Shown: in pieces, positions 39,498 to 49,990 of the stretch | Position numbering within the stretch: the first letter of the stretch is position 1 | How the letters are laid out: the number at the start of each line of letters is the position of its first letter | Notes under the pieces: model-generated | What the model saw: the letters and a program-made list of their open reading frames with translations, nothing else | Database searches by the model: none | What the model was told of the DNA's origin: nothing | Translations under genes and position numbers: made by a program | DNA from: Methylomonas sp. MK1 | GTDB lineage: Bacteria > Pseudomonadota > Gammaproteobacteria > Methylococcales > Methylomonadaceae | DNA length: 64,000 bases | Direction of reading: 5' to 3' | NCBI RefSeq assembly: GCF_000365425.1 | Contig: NZ_AQOV01000001.1 | Span: 3,162,001 to 3,226,000 of the forward strand

Positions 39498-40928
39498 TTA
39501 GTTGCCGGTTTTATCCTTAATGGTCTGAATAATCGAAGTCGTCGAATGCCCCTCGATAAACGACAAAATCTTCACCTCGCCGCCATTCGCCAAAACGCTT
39601 TCGTGGCCGGCGATGCTGGTGATGTCGGTGTAGTCGCCGCCTTTGACCAGGATGTCGGGTAGTAATTGGTCGATGACTTCTTTCGGGGTGTCTTGTTCGA
39701 ATTCCACCACCCAGTCTACGCATTCTAGTGCGGCCAGCATTTCCATTCGATGATCCAGCTTATTCACGGGGCGCTCCGGGCCTTTCAGGCGTTGCACCGA
39801 GGCGTCACTGTTGACCAACACCACCAGTCGGTCGCCCAGGGTTTTGGCTTGTTGCAAGTAGCGGACGTGGCCGGGATGCAGAATGTCGAAACAGCCATTG
39901 GTGGCGACGATTTTCTCGCCGTTTTGCTTGGCGGCTGCGCGCTCGGCCAGTAAGTCCGCCAAGCTACAGACGCCTTTGTGATGGGCGCGCGGCCCTTGCA
40001 AGGCGGCATGCAATTCGTCGGTATTGACGGTGGCGGTGCCCATTTTACCGACCACGATACCGGCGCCAATGTTGGCCAGCTGTGTGGCTTCGGCCAGCGG
40101 TTTTTTCGCGGCCAGGCTGGCGGCCAACACGGAAATCACGGTATCGCCAGCGCCGGTAACATCGAAAACCTCGCGGGCATGGGTCGGCAGGTGTAACGGT
40201 TCGGCGTCTTTACTGAGCAAGGTCATGCCGTTTTCGCCGCGGGTGACCAACAGGGCTTGCAGTTCCAATTCGTTAAGCAAGTTCATACCGCTCTCGACGA
40301 TTTGCTGTTGGTCGGCGCAACGGCCCACCACCGCTTCAAACTCGCTGAGGTTGGGGGTAATCAGTGTGGCTTGTCGATAAATCGAAAAATCGCTGCCTTT
40401 CGGATCGACCAGCACCGGTTTATTCAGTTGCTTCGCCAATTTAATGAATTGTTGCACTTGGCTTAGGGTACCTTTACCGTAATCAGACAGCACGATCACT
40501 TGCGATTGCATCATCTCGGCATGGTATAGATGCAGTAACGCGTCGCTATCGACATTATTAAAACCGTCTTCAAAATCCAATCTGATCAATTGCTGATGGC
40601 GACTCATCACCCGCAATTTGGTGATGGTGGGATAACCCGGCACCGCCTGAAACAGGCATAAAACCCTGGCTTGTTGCAGCAATTGTTTCAGGGCCGTTGC
40701 GGCTTCGTCCTCGCCGGTAAAACCCAACAAAGATACTTTTGCCCCCAGCGCAGCAATGTTTAAAGCCACGTTGCCCGCACCGCCGGCGCGTTGTTCGTCT
40801 TGTTTGACGTGCACCACCGGCACCGGCGCTTCCGGGGAAATTCGCGAGGTGGCGCCGTGCCAGTAGCGGTCCAGCATCAGGTCGCCGACCACCAGCACGC
40901 GGGCGGTTGAATAGTTGGGTAATTGCAT
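39498..40928 (-). CDS. hldE: Bifunctional heptose-7-P kinase / heptose-1-P adenylyltransferase
   Basis: 476 residues, the fused form. The N-terminal PfkB kinase (to about 315) phosphorylates D-glycero-manno-heptose-7-P; its ATP and catalytic site is '[17 protein letters not shown]'. The C-terminal nucleotidyltransferase has '[16 protein letters not shown]' with the HxGH motif and makes ADP-heptose for the lipopolysaccharide inner core. No other LPS genes are near. Confidence 0.96.
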   Translation of the reverse strand: MQLPNYSTARVLVVGDLMLDRYWHGATSRISPEAPVPVVHVKQDEQRAGGAGNVALNIAALGAKVSLLGFTGEDEAATALKQLLQQARVLCLFQAVPGYPTITKLRVMSRHQQLIRLDFEDGFNNVDSDALLHLYHAEMMQSQVIVLSDYGKGTLSQVQQFIKLAKQLNKPVLVDPKGSDFSIYRQATLITPNLSEFEAVVGRCADQQQIVESGMNLLNELELQALLVTRGENGMTLLSKDAEPLHLPTHAREVFDVTGAGDTVISVLAASLAAKKPLAEATQLANIGAGIVVGKMGTATVNTDELHAALQGPRAHHKGVCSLADLLAERAAAKQNGEKIVATNGCFDILHPGHVRYLQQAKTLGDRLVVLVNSDASVQRLKGPERPVNKLDHRMEMLAALECVDWVVEFEQDTPKEVIDQLLPDILVKGGDYTDITSIAGHESVLANGGEVKILSFIEGHSTTSIIQTIKDKTGN

Positions 40929-41000
40929 GGCTTTGGGAGCTTATCCGTGATTCGAAGGGTGCTATTATAGCCGCAACCCGTCATGATTAAGGTGCAAACC

Positions 41001-41935
<935 letters not shown>

Positions 41936-41946
41936 GCTTCGCCACT

Positions 41947-42420
41947 CTAAGCTTGATTGTAGGCCTGTTGTAAGGTGGCGATGTCGATTTTTGTCATTTT
42001 CAGCATAGCCTGCATCACGCGTCCGGCTTTTACCGGATCGGGATCGCTCAATAATTTGATCAGCGCATTCGGCACGATTTGCCAGGTCACGCCGAATTTA
42101 TCGTCCAGCCAGGCACATTGATGTTCTTTCCCGCCTTCTGAAAGTTTCTGCCAATAGTGGTCCACTTCCGCCTGAGTTTCGCAATGCACGACAAACGAAA
42201 TGGCGGGCGAGAACTTGTAGACCGGTCCGCCGTTGAGCGCGGTAAATACTTGACCGTCCAGCTCGAAATTGGCGGTCATCACACTACCTTTCGGTCCTGG
42301 CCCGGCATCGCCGTAACGGTTGACGCTCAACACCTTCGAGTTCTTGAAAATAGAGACGTAAAAATTCATAGCCGCTTCGGCTTGATGGTCGAACCACAAA
42401 AACGGGGTGATTTTTTGCAT
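41947..42420 (-). CDS. VOC family protein, PhnB-like
   Basis: 157 residues from ATG at 42420 (GGAG before it). It starts 'MQKITPFLWFDHQAEAAMNFYVSIF', typical of the 3-demethylubiquinone-9 3-methyltransferase-like or PhnB VOC proteins. 'CAWLDDKFGVTWQIVPNALIKLL' is the usual C-terminal part. The reaction is unknown. It is the last gene of the seven-gene operon that begins at 45318. Confidence 0.87.
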   Translation of the reverse strand: MQKITPFLWFDHQAEAAMNFYVSIFKNSKVLSVNRYGDAGPGPKGSVMTANFELDGQVFTALNGGPVYKFSPAISFVVHCETQAEVDHYWQKLSEGGKEHQCAWLDDKFGVTWQIVPNALIKLLSDPDPVKAGRVMQAMLKMTKIDIATLQQAYNQA

Positions 42421-42458
42421 GAGATCTACTCCTACATGATGTGAATGGTAATGCTCGA

Positions 42459-42944
42459 CTATCCGGCCCACACGCTGGTCACCAACTCGGCAAGCTGATC
42501 CGTGGCTTTTCCCCAGCCTTCGTGAAAACCCATTTCTTCGTGGGCTTTCCGGTCTTCCGGACTCCAATGAAACACGCGAGCGCTGTAGCGGGTTTTTCCG
42601 CCTTCAGGCGTAAACGTGATGATGCCGGTCATGAAAGGTTTGGCGAAGGGTTCCCAGGCGCTGGTGTAGGCATCGGTGAAGACCAAACGCTCGTTTGGCA
42701 CAACTTCAAGATAGATGCCTTGGTTGGGAAACTCCTGACCGTCCGGGCTACGCATCACGATGATGCTGGTGCCGCCGGCTCTGACATCGAGTTCGGCTGC
42801 AGCCACGGTCCAGGGCTTCGGACAAAACCACTGCTTGAGCAGTGCCGGTTCGGTCCAGGCTCTATAGAGTTTCTCGGGTGGCGCATCAATCAGGCGCGTC
42901 AGCACCAGTTCCCGCGATTCAGTTGTTTGTTCAGTTGGCTTCAT
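42459..42944 (-). CDS. SRPBCC/AHSA1-type protein
   Basis: 161 residues: 'LVLTRLIDAPPEKLYRAWTEPALLKQWFCP' is the classical start of activator-of-Hsp90-like (AHSA1) START domains, and 'GTSIIVMRSPDGQEFPNQG' and 'WGKATDQLAELV' complete it. The ligand is unknown. These proteins are common partners of DGPF and VOC genes. It overlaps the upstream SRPBCC gene by 4 bases. Confidence 0.88.
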   Translation of the reverse strand: MKPTEQTTESRELVLTRLIDAPPEKLYRAWTEPALLKQWFCPKPWTVAAAELDVRAGGTSIIVMRSPDGQEFPNQGIYLEVVPNERLVFTDAYTSAWEPFAKPFMTGIITFTPEGGKTRYSARVFHWSPEDRKAHEEMGFHEGWGKATDQLAELVTSVWAG

Positions 42945-43501
42945 GGCTTTCCCTCTGAAATTGAAATAGCTGATCGCTTTTCGGCGATGGTCTTTAGCTC
43001 GGCCAAACCTTCTGCGAATTTCCCGGCGATCATCTTGTCCATACTGAACACCAGGCTCATCACTTTGGAAATATAAGGGCTAGGGCCGAAAATAGCCTGG
43101 GTAACGCGCGTCGAGTCACCCTCGGTTTGTAGAACAAATTCCAAGGTGTTTTGCGCCGGAAAGGGCTTGATGAAATCCATCCGGATCGTTATTTTCGCGG
43201 GCGGCGTCGCGTCAATAATCTCCATGCGTCCCTGGCCGATTTCCTGGTTGCCTTCCCATTCGTACACCGCACCCGGCCCGCTGGTAGCGCTGCTGTATGT
43301 TCGCTTCATACCAGGGTCCACTTTTTCCCAGGCCGACCATGTTTGCATGCTGTGCAAATCGCTGATCAACGGAAAAATCGTTTCCGGGGTAGCTTTGATT
43401 ATGATCGAGCGTTGTACGCGGAAAGTGTCGGGTTTGGTTGCCGCATAAATAAGTATGCAGGCGATGACTAAGGCCAAGACAATTAGTATCGTTTTGATCA
43501 T
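42941..43501 (-). CDS. Membrane-anchored SRPBCC protein
   Basis: 186 residues from ATG at 43501. One N-terminal helix (MIKTILIVLALVIACILIYAA) is followed by a polyketide-cyclase-like START domain ('FRVQRSIIIKATPETIFPLISDLHSMQTWSAW', 'ITIRMDFIKPFPAQNTLEFVL'). It probably binds a hydrophobic ligand at the membrane. It is in the small-enzyme operon. Confidence 0.85.
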   Translation of the reverse strand: MIKTILIVLALVIACILIYAATKPDTFRVQRSIIIKATPETIFPLISDLHSMQTWSAWEKVDPGMKRTYSSATSGPGAVYEWEGNQEIGQGRMEIIDATPPAKITIRMDFIKPFPAQNTLEFVLQTEGDSTRVTQAIFGPSPYISKVMSLVFSMDKMIAGKFAEGLAELKTIAEKRSAISISEGKP

Positions 43502-43536
43502 CGGATTTTCCTCGATAGTGCAAGAAATGTAAGAAA

Positions 43537-44019
43537 TTATGTTCTGCGCCGATACTGCGCCGTCATGAATAGCTGCCATTGGCCTTCGTCGTCGAGCAGA
43601 TACGAAGTCAGTAGGCGTTGTTGCGGACTCTGGATAGTGATTACGTCGCGCTGCTTGGCTAACTTGCCTTCGCTAGTGCAACACGGACCTTCGGTATTCA
43701 GCGTTAGCACAGTGCCATTGGCGTCCAACGCGCCGTCGTAAATCCAGAGATGGGTCATCATCGAACCTATCCAGGTGCCTACAAAGCGCTGCTGCCGAGT
43801 GTCGTAACCCAATGTCATCAACATAGTCGCCGTGCCGCCGCCCGGCATTTCGCCGCAACCCTCGCACAATAGCCACAACCCGCCCAAGCTGCGCACGCTC
43901 TCGGAACCTTCGAATTTCTCGGGCGGCTGGCCGGGTTCCATTACGCATTCGGACACATAGGTCCATTCGCCAATCAGTTGTTGTAGCCATTCGTGTTCTT
44001 TCTGCAGGTCAATTTTCAT
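43537..44019 (-). CDS. DUF1579 family protein
   Basis: 160 residues. 'EHEWLQQLIGEWTYVSECVMEPGQPP' and 'GYDTRQQRFVGTWIGSMMTHLWIYDG' are the standard DUF1579 parts, a lipocalin-like barrel of unknown ligand. It is a frequent companion of DGPF and SRPBCC genes. It starts 25 bases behind the DGPF gene in the same operon. Confidence 0.88.
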   Translation of the reverse strand: MKIDLQKEHEWLQQLIGEWTYVSECVMEPGQPPEKFEGSESVRSLGGLWLLCEGCGEMPGGGTATMLMTLGYDTRQQRFVGTWIGSMMTHLWIYDGALDANGTVLTLNTEGPCCTSEGKLAKQRDVITIQSPQQRLLTSYLLDDEGQWQLFMTAQYRRRT

Positions 44020-44044
44020 TACTTGTTCCTCTTCGGTTGCGTTT

Positions 44045-44398
44045 TTACGATGGCAGGCCCGGAATCTCGATCAGCGGCCGCACTTCGACGGTGCCCTTGC
44101 GCGCCATCGGAATCTGTTCGGCAATAGCAATGGCTGCATCCAAATCCCGGGCCTCGACCAGATAGTAGCCGCCCAGTTGTTCGCGGGTTTCCGCGAACGG
44201 GCCGTCGGTGACGAAGCGCTTACCCTCTCGCACCCGCACGCTGGTCGCCATGGTTGTAGGCTGCAACGGACTGGCCGCCAGGTATTGGCCGTCGGCTTTG
44301 AGTTTGTGCGCGAGTTGGGTGGACTCGACATAACAGGCTTGCCGCTCGGCTTCGTCCACGCTGTGCTCTTCAAGATAAATCAGTAACATATATTTCAT
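44045..44398 (-). CDS. DGPF-domain (YciI-like) protein 1
   Basis: 117 residues from ATG at 44398. The YCII or DGPF signature is 'FVTDGPFAETREQLGGYYLVEA' at about 62-83, preceded by 'TTMATSVRVREGKR'. It has a ferredoxin-like dimeric fold of unknown function. DGPF proteins are the hallmark neighbours of ECF42 sigma factors, one of which is encoded at 49991-51217. It follows the VOC gene by 11 bases. Confidence 0.9.
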   Translation of the reverse strand: MKYMLLIYLEEHSVDEAERQACYVESTQLAHKLKADGQYLAASPLQPTTMATSVRVREGKRFVTDGPFAETREQLGGYYLVEARDLDAAIAIAEQIPMARKGTVEVRPLIEIPGLPS

Positions 44399-44409
44399 GC
44401 CGGTCTCCT

Positions 44410-44817
44410 TTAGCCTTGGCACGCCGCGCCGGGCTCCATGTAACAATATTCCCAGATGTGGCCATCCGGATCCTGAAAGCCGTGAGCATACATAAAGCCG
44501 TGATCTTGCGGCTCCTTGTACAGCGTACCGCCGGCCGCGACGGCAGTGCTGACGATGGTATCGACTTTTTCCCGGCTTTCCGCGGATAGGCACAGCAACA
44601 TTTCCGTACTTTTTGTGGCGTCGCAAATGGTTTTGGGCGTGAAGGATTGGAAGAAGTTTTCGGTCAGCAACATCACGAAAATAGTGTCGCTGACGATCAT
44701 GCAAGCCGCGTCGTCGTTGGTAAATTGCGGATTGAAGGTGTAACCCAGTCGGGTAAAAAAGGCGATGGAGTTAGGTAGGTTTTTTACCGGAAGATTGACG
44801 AAAATTTGCGTGTTCAT
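44410..44817 (-). CDS. VOC family protein (glyoxalase/bleomycin-resistance fold)
   Basis: 135 residues: 'FVNLPVKNLPNSIAFFTRLGYTFNPQF' and 'YAHGFQDPDGHIWEYCYM' match lactoylglutathione-lyase-like VOC proteins, with the metal-ligand Glu in 'HIWEY'. Substrate unknown. It begins 9 bases behind the preceding VOC gene; second gene of the operon. Confidence 0.88.
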   Translation of the reverse strand: MNTQIFVNLPVKNLPNSIAFFTRLGYTFNPQFTNDDAACMIVSDTIFVMLLTENFFQSFTPKTICDATKSTEMLLCLSAESREKVDTIVSTAVAAGGTLYKEPQDHGFMYAHGFQDPDGHIWEYCYMEPGAACQG

Positions 44818-44826
44818 GTCAGCTCC

Positions 44827-45318
44827 TTATTGCGGTTCGGCACTAGCCGCTTGCGCCGCGAAGAATGCAGCCATACGGCTGGGCATTTCGCTGGGATCGA
44901 CGTCTTCGATATGCGTGGCAATCAGCCATTGATGGCCGAACGGATCGCTCAGCGCGCCCATCCGGTCGCCCCAGAATTGGTTGGTGGGTGGCATCTTGGA
45001 TGTGGCACCGGCCTTTATCGCGGCGGCAAACACCGTATCGACATCCGCGACATACAAAAACAGCTTGACTGGCGTACCGCCCAGCATTGCTGGCGAATGA
45101 TCGGTACAGTGCGGGTTTTCGTCAGCCAGCATGAATATCGAATCGCCGATTTTGAATTCGGCGTGAGCTATGTTGCCGTCCGGCGTATTCAGCCGGGATA
45201 ACTCGCTGGCTGCGAAGGCATTTTTATAAAATTCCAGTGCCTGTGCCGTGCCTTGTACCACCAGATAAGGGGTAAGCGTGTGGTAGCCGTCGGGGATAAA
45301 TTTGATGTTGGCGGTCAT
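44827..45318 (-). CDS. VOC family protein, PhnB-like, first gene of the operon
   Basis: 163 residues: 'GYHTLTPYLVVQGTAQALEFYKNAFAA' and 'FWGDRMGALSDPFGHQWLIATHIEDV' are the PhnB-type VOC signature. AGGAG lies before the ATG. An ECF-like promoter (45369-45398) stands 51 bases upstream, so this gene opens the transcript that runs to 41947. Confidence 0.9.
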   Translation of the reverse strand: MTANIKFIPDGYHTLTPYLVVQGTAQALEFYKNAFAASELSRLNTPDGNIAHAEFKIGDSIFMLADENPHCTDHSPAMLGGTPVKLFLYVADVDTVFAAAIKAGATSKMPPTNQFWGDRMGALSDPFGHQWLIATHIEDVDPSEMPSRMAAFFAAQAASAEPQ

Positions 45319-45368
45319 GGGGAACTCCTCGTTTTAGGGTGGGTGCTGATAATTGTGGCTTGCATCCT

Positions 45369-45398
45369 TAGTCGAACGGCGACTGCCCAAATCGACAA
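45369..45398 (-). promoter_or_regulatory. ECF-type promoter P2 (TTGTCGA-N17-CGACTA)
   Basis: Read on the minus strand: TTGTCGA (45398-45392), 17 bases, CGACTA (45374-45369), then 50 bases to the VOC start. The identical elements and spacing occur at P1. A TGTCGA -35 element fits what I recall for promoters of ECF42 sigma factors. Confidence 0.72.
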
Positions 45399-45441
45399 CG
45401 CATCAAAATTTTTTTGCCGGGCAAGTTAGGCTGAGTTGAGA

Positions 45442-45816
45442 TTAACCCAGGCCCAGCGCTTCCAGGGTTTTTGGATCTTCCGCTACCGGTCGAATTTCCA
45501 CGCAACCCAACTTCGCTCCGGGAATCCGCGCGGCCACCTGGATGGCTTCGTTCAGATCGTCGGCTTCGATCAGGTAATAGCCGCCGAGCTGTTCCTTGGT
45601 TTCCGCGAACGGGCCGTCGGTGGTGCTCACTTTCCCGCCGCGCACTCGTAGCGTGATGGCGGCATTGGCCGGCAGCAGCCGATTGCAACTCAGGTAGTGG
45701 CCGCTGTCGCGAATGGCTTGGGTAAACTCGGTGTATTCATCAAAATGTTTGGCTGCGGCCTCATCCGACATTCCCTCCATGACGGTTTCGGCGCAAATCA
45801 GGCATAGGTATTTCAT
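45442..45816 (-). CDS. DGPF-domain (YciI-like) protein 2
   Basis: 124 residues from ATG at 45816. It has the signature 'STTDGPFAETKEQLGGYYLIEA' and a C-terminal 'GCVEIRPVAEDPKTLEALG'. It is similar in plan to DGPF protein 1. It is a separate transcript: it has its own ECF-like promoter (P1, 45856-45885), and the next gene starts 123 bases downstream with another. Function unknown; likely a member of the local sigma regulon. Confidence 0.9.
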   Translation of the reverse strand: MKYLCLICAETVMEGMSDEAAAKHFDEYTEFTQAIRDSGHYLSCNRLLPANAAITLRVRGGKVSTTDGPFAETKEQLGGYYLIEADDLNEAIQVAARIPGAKLGCVEIRPVAEDPKTLEALGLG

Positions 45817-45855
45817 GGTCAATTTCCTCGGGCTAAAAATAGTGTACTTACCGAA

Positions 45856-45885
45856 TAGTCGTTCGGCGTTGGGCAAATTCGACAA
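45856..45885 (-). promoter_or_regulatory. ECF-type promoter P1 (TTGTCGA-N17-CGACTA)
   Basis: Minus strand: TTGTCGA (45885-45879), 17 bases, CGACTA (45861-45856), 39 bases before the DGPF ATG. Same 13 defined bases and spacer length as P2, while the spacers differ, so the match is not a simple duplication. Confidence 0.72.
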
Positions 45886-46062
45886 GCAAAATGTGTTTAG
45901 ACAAAAAATTTTTAAGTACTCAGTCAATACAGCCTACCCATCGCAATTGTTGAATAGATACAAAAGTTTTTGTTAATGCGCATTTGCGTTGAGCCGAAGA
46001 CGACTGTCGCTTACCATGGAAAGATAGACCTCAATTTTTCACAATCTGACCGGAGATCAACG

Positions 46063-46557
46063 ATGACGCTATGCCCTTGCGGCTCCAAACTGGATTATGC
46101 CGAATGCTGCGGCCCAATCATCGACGGTGTGCTGGCGCCCACTGCCGAGGCCTTGATGCGTTCACGCTACACGGCATTCGTACAACGAAAGTTGGATCAC
46201 ATCGAGCGTACCCACGCCCCGGAAATTAAGGAGGATTTCAATCGAGCGGAAGCCGAGCGCATGGCGGAAGAATGCGAGTGGCGCAGCCTGGATATTCGCA
46301 ATGCCACGGAAATCGGCGATACGGCGCAAGTCGAATTCACCATAAAATTTCGCCGCGACAAACAGGATTTGGTGCAAACCGAGTTAGCTAGTTTCCGCCG
46401 CGAAAACGGCGAGTGGCTGTATGTCAGCGGCGATCTCAATCCCAAAGTCACGCAGCGGGTAGTCAGCAAAGTGGGCCGTAACGACCCCTGTCCGTGCGGG
46501 TCGGGCAAAAAAGCCAAAAAATGCTGCGGTACCACGACTGAATTAGAGCAGGAATGA
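46063..46557 (+). CDS. ychJ: YchJ family SEC-C metal-binding protein
   Basis: 164 residues from ATG at 46063 (GGAG 8 bases before). It has two SEC-C zinc motifs: '[14 protein letters not shown]' at the start and '[17 protein letters not shown]' at the end, with an NTF2-like domain between ('[24 protein letters not shown]'). UPF0225 family; exact role unknown. It overlaps the next gene by 4 bases. Confidence 0.92.
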   Translation: MTLCPCGSKLDYAECCGPIIDGVLAPTAEALMRSRYTAFVQRKLDHIERTHAPEIKEDFNRAEAERMAEECEWRSLDIRNATEIGDTAQVEFTIKFRRDKQDLVQTELASFRRENGEWLYVSGDLNPKVTQRVVSKVGRNDPCPCGSGKKAKKCCGTTTELEQE

Positions 46558-47309
46558 CGCAGCGTTTTCACTGTACCGCGTGCGGCAAATGCTGTTATGG
46601 ACAATTGCCACTGACAGTAAACGATGCGTTTAAGTATGCGGACCGCTTCCCATTAGCCATGGTCTGGACGCCGGTGCGGCAAGGCTGTAAAGACTTTGCG
46701 ATGGTGTCCCAGCTGGGAGCCACTATAAAACTGGCTAATCGCAAAGAATTGGTGGTGTTGATAGTACCCACCGCCTATATTCCCCCGTCATATCCGTGCC
46801 CGGCACTAGCGCCCGATAATCTGTGCGGCATTCACGCCGATAAACCAGCGCGCTGCCGAACTATGCCGTTTTACCCGTATCGGGACGAGCAATTTCAAGC
46901 CGAGCTATTAAAACCGCAACCCGGTTGGACCTGCGATACCTCCGAATCGGCGCCGCTGGTGTTTGCCGACAAGAAAATCGTGTTTCGCGAGGATTTTGAT
47001 GCGGAACGGCAGGAATTGGAGGAACAGATTCCGCAGATTCGCCGCTATGCCGACTACATGTTGAAGTACACGCCGCAGTTGGTCGATAGTCTGGCCAAAG
47101 TGTCGCTCAAACCCAAAGGCGGGCAAGTGGTGACCAGCCTGTCGTCATTTTTGACCGCGATTCGCCACCCCAATGCCCAGCAGATTGCTCAGTGGCAATT
47201 GCCTGTGTTGAACAGTTATGCAGAGAAAACCGCATCGGAACCTGGCCTGGCGGAATTTCATCGGCATTACATTTCCGGGGCCAAAGAAATGCAGTATTTA
47301 GCTCGGTAA
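46554..47309 (+). CDS. YkgJ-type cysteine-cluster protein
   Basis: 251 residues. The Cys pattern '[12 protein letters not shown]', '[29 protein letters not shown]' is that of the Fe-S or zinc cluster proteins of the YkgJ/FliB family. The C-terminal half is helical and without known motif. It is translationally coupled to ychJ. Confidence 0.85.
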   Translation: MTQRFHCTACGKCCYGQLPLTVNDAFKYADRFPLAMVWTPVRQGCKDFAMVSQLGATIKLANRKELVVLIVPTAYIPPSYPCPALAPDNLCGIHADKPARCRTMPFYPYRDEQFQAELLKPQPGWTCDTSESAPLVFADKKIVFREDFDAERQELEEQIPQIRRYADYMLKYTPQLVDSLAKVSLKPKGGQVVTSLSSFLTAIRHPNAQQIAQWQLPVLNSYAEKTASEPGLAEFHRHYISGAKEMQYLAR

Positions 47310-47361
47310 GCCGGATAACTATTCTACGATTGCCGGTTGTCACAACTCAGTGCATTTTGCT

Positions 47362-47853
47362 TTAGTGTTCCAAAACAAACCGCGCATTCAATTCCCGCAG
47401 AAACTGAAACGTGTCCAGGCAAGGCACACCGAATTGCAGGCAAATGTTGGGAACTTTGACTTTCTTGGTGTTCGGTGCAACCAAGGCTTCGTGGGTGACC
47501 ACCGTTGCCCCAAGGGTTTTAGCTTTGGCGATGAGCCAGGGATCGGCTTTTGCTAAGAAGTTGTCGCGATTGCCGGGGTTATAGTCGCCGGCTGCGACAC
47601 TTTGAACAATTTCGGAAAACACCGATTGGGTTTCGGTGTCGTCGTTGTTGATGAAGTGTTCTGAGCGCGCCTTCGCCCATGCGGCTAGTTCGTCGTGACC
47701 GTCTTTAAGTTCCTTGCCTATCATCTGAACACTGGCGACCAAACCCGCTTGAAATTGCCGATCCAGCCAATCCCAATAAGCCGGACAGATATCCATGCCG
47801 TAATAGAAATTCTTGGCTTGAATGTAGGTATTGGCATCGAGAAGATATTTCAA
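47362..47853 (-). CDS. DUF4411 PIN-like toxin
   Basis: 163 residues. 'YLLDANTYIQAKNFYYGMDICPAYWDWL' with the early Asp (LLDAN) and later 'NFLAKADPWLIAKAKTLGATVVTHE' follow the DUF4411 family, a PIN-like fold and predicted RNase. It is encoded 3' of, and overlapping by 4 bases, an Xre-ImmA/IrrE gene, the usual partner. Confidence 0.85.
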   Translation of the reverse strand: MKYLLDANTYIQAKNFYYGMDICPAYWDWLDRQFQAGLVASVQMIGKELKDGHDELAAWAKARSEHFINNDDTETQSVFSEIVQSVAAGDYNPGNRDNFLAKADPWLIAKAKTLGATVVTHEALVAPNTKKVKVPNICLQFGVPCLDTFQFLRELNARFVLEH

Positions 47854-48989
47854 ACGCCCAACTCCTTGGCAAAGGTGGCGATTTTGTCGGGTTTGATACC
47901 ACCCAATAACTGGCTGGCTTCACGGAGTAAAAGTTGGCCGCTGAGAGCCTCACTGACGACCGCGCGGGAAAAACGCTGGCTAATCTGGGCTTTTTTGGTC
48001 CGGTAATAACCAGGGCCGCCGCTGTCGTCGCGATCCCGATAAGCCGCTTGCTGGGCGTTGATATAACGCTGGTATTCGTCCTGAGTTATGTAGTTTAAAG
48101 CCAGCGCGCGGCGCGCCAAGGTCCACGTGCTGACGTGGAAATGCGATTCCAAAGTCGGCAAATTGGACTGCCAGTTGTCCAGACCATGCCTCCATATGGT
48201 CTGAAATTCAGTGGCCGGGACTAAAAACTCGGCGGCTACCGCATTACAAAGAATCTCTTCTGCCCGATGGGTTTGCGTGCTAGCGTCGGAAATGCCAGAC
48301 TGGCCGATCCAGATATGGCAGAGTTCGTGGACCAGGGTGAACAGCCGTGCGCCCAAGGCATCGGCATGGTTGACGAAAATGATCGGCGCGTAATTGTCAG
48401 CAATTGCAAAACCTCGAAACTCTTCGACGCGCAATGGTCGCGTGTAGTGGCCCACATCGCTTTGGCGCATCACCAACACCCCTACAGACTCGATACGGTT
48501 GACCAGATCGCGGTAATAATCTTCCCAGCTGCCGCGTTGCGGGTGATTGCCGACGCCGAGTTCGGTGCGAATGTCGCGCACGATGGCGGTTACCCCATCT
48601 TTGACGGCAAAGCGGCCAACGATAGGATTTGGACCGACAAGATGCTGTTGCAAATAGTCTTTGTACCATTCCTGGCGCTGTTGCATCAGCTTGATCAGAT
48701 CGAGCAATTCCGCGCTGAGTCTCCGGTTGATTTGGCCCTCGATCGTTCTTAAATCGGGAATAGGCAATTCGTCGATTGGAGGCTGGGCAAGGAACAAATA
48801 GCCGAATGGGATATGTGCCTTTTCGGCGTAAGTCATAGCCTGCTTAAAGGTCAAAGAGCGGTGGCCGGACTCCCATTCGCTGAGCTTGTCTAGGCTGACA
48901 CCGCACTTCCGGGCAAATTCAGACACGGTGACGCCGGAGCGCTCACGCGCCCAGGTCAGCATGGTCGTGTTGATGTTGGCGGTGGTCAT
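47850..48989 (-). CDS. Xre-ImmA/IrrE metallopeptidase, antitoxin/regulator
   Basis: 379 residues. The N-terminal helix-turn-helix ('GVTVSEFARKCGVSLDKLSEWESGHR', 19-44) is followed by an ImmA/IrrE (DUF955) zinc peptidase domain with HELCH in 'TLVHELCHIWIG' and a downstream Glu (HRAEEILCNAVAAEFLVP). Such proteins regulate, and in some cases cleave, partner regulators. With the DUF4411 gene it forms a type II-like module. Confidence 0.88.
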   Translation of the reverse strand: MTTANINTTMLTWARERSGVTVSEFARKCGVSLDKLSEWESGHRSLTFKQAMTYAEKAHIPFGYLFLAQPPIDELPIPDLRTIEGQINRRLSAELLDLIKLMQQRQEWYKDYLQQHLVGPNPIVGRFAVKDGVTAIVRDIRTELGVGNHPQRGSWEDYYRDLVNRIESVGVLVMRQSDVGHYTRPLRVEEFRGFAIADNYAPIIFVNHADALGARLFTLVHELCHIWIGQSGISDASTQTHRAEEILCNAVAAEFLVPATEFQTIWRHGLDNWQSNLPTLESHFHVSTWTLARRALALNYITQDEYQRYINAQQAAYRDRDDSGGPGYYRTKKAQISQRFSRAVVSEALSGQLLLREASQLLGGIKPDKIATFAKELGV

Positions 48990-49218
48990 AAGTCTTTTTT
49001 TCTTCCAACTAATCGATTATTAATGCATTTATACCAACTTGTCGATACCGAATGCTGCGATTCGTTTTGTATTGATGCCGCTGTGCCAACGCGGCGAGAT
49101 TGGCAGGCCTCATTATAGGCAATACTTTGAACCTAAACGCATGAATTACAAATAGTAATTATTTCTTCATAATGAGATTGTCTGAGCTCTACTTGTTTGA
49201 TCCACGGGCAATTAGCAA

Positions 49219-49330
49219 GTAGCCTCGATGGAATCGAGGTTTCGAAGGCCAGCTTCTTTTAATTGCCGATGTGGGTTTGATGGCCGGCAGGCCGACGCCC
49301 TCGATTCCGCTAACGCTGCATCGAGGCTAC
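49219..49330. repeat. REP pair in inverted orientation (BIME), copy 1
   Basis: GTAG plus CCTCGAT-GGA-ATCGAGG (49219-49239), and its inverted relative ending CATCGAGGCTAC at 49330. Both carry the GTAG head. A second copy of the whole pair lies at 49684-49795 as part of a tandem duplication. The gap 48990-49218 holds only the Xre-ImmA promoter area. Confidence 0.8.
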
Positions 49331-49530
49331 AGTGGCCCGACTTCAATCGACGCAATTTCGTGGCGGGTGGCACCTATTTTTTTAAGTCAGGTGGGCTTTG
49401 GCCGAACTTGCTCTATCAGAATGACGGGGCGCGAAACTTTTCATTTTTTGTGTCAAAAAGCGGATATGGAGTACGACTCAAATATTGAAATATCACTTTA
49501 AAATCAATCGCCCTTTTTTAGCTAATACTG

Positions 49531-49680
49531 TCACTGGATGCGGATTTCCCGCAATCTACGCGCCAAAAAGCGCCGCTCCGGTTCCTGGCGTGTCAAAGTC
49601 AGGGCTTGCTCGTAAGCTGAGATCGCATCGGCGGTTCTGCCCAGACGCCGGTACAAGTCTGCTCGGGCCGCGTGCGCCAG
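49531..49680 (-). pseudogene. Duplicated 3' fragment of the ECF sigma gene
   Basis: The last 49 codons plus stop of the sigma gene recur here: it reads LAHAARADLYRRLGRTADAI... to ...FLARRLREIRIQ and TGA, with a few substitutions against the intact copy (…LFRRLGRTDEAI…REIRVE). No start is present. It arose with the 460-bp tandem duplication. Confidence 0.85.
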
Positions 49681-49990
49681 CAAGTAGCCTCGATGGAATC
49701 GAGGTTTCGAAGGCCAGCTGCTTTTAATTGCCGATGTGGGTTTGATGGCCGGCAGGCCGACGCCATCGATCCCGTTAACGCTGCATCGAGGCTACAATGG
49801 CCCGACTTCAATCGACGCAATTTCATGGCGGATGGCGCCTTTTTAAGTAAGGGGGCTTTGGCCGAACTTGCTCTATCAGAATGGCGCGGCGCGAAACTTT
49901 TCATTTGTTGTGTCAAAAAGTGGATACGGTGCGCGACTCAAATAATGAAATATCACTTTAAAATCAATCGCCCATTTTTAACTAATATCG

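Noticed and set aside
44399..44704. N-terminal extension of the DGPF protein frame
   Set aside because: The extra residues overlap the VOC gene in another frame, and the family start MKYMLLIYL lies at 44398.
49033..49062. Third ECF-like promoter: TTGTCGA, 17 bases, CGTT
   Set aside because: The -10 part differs and no plus-strand gene follows within several hundred bases.
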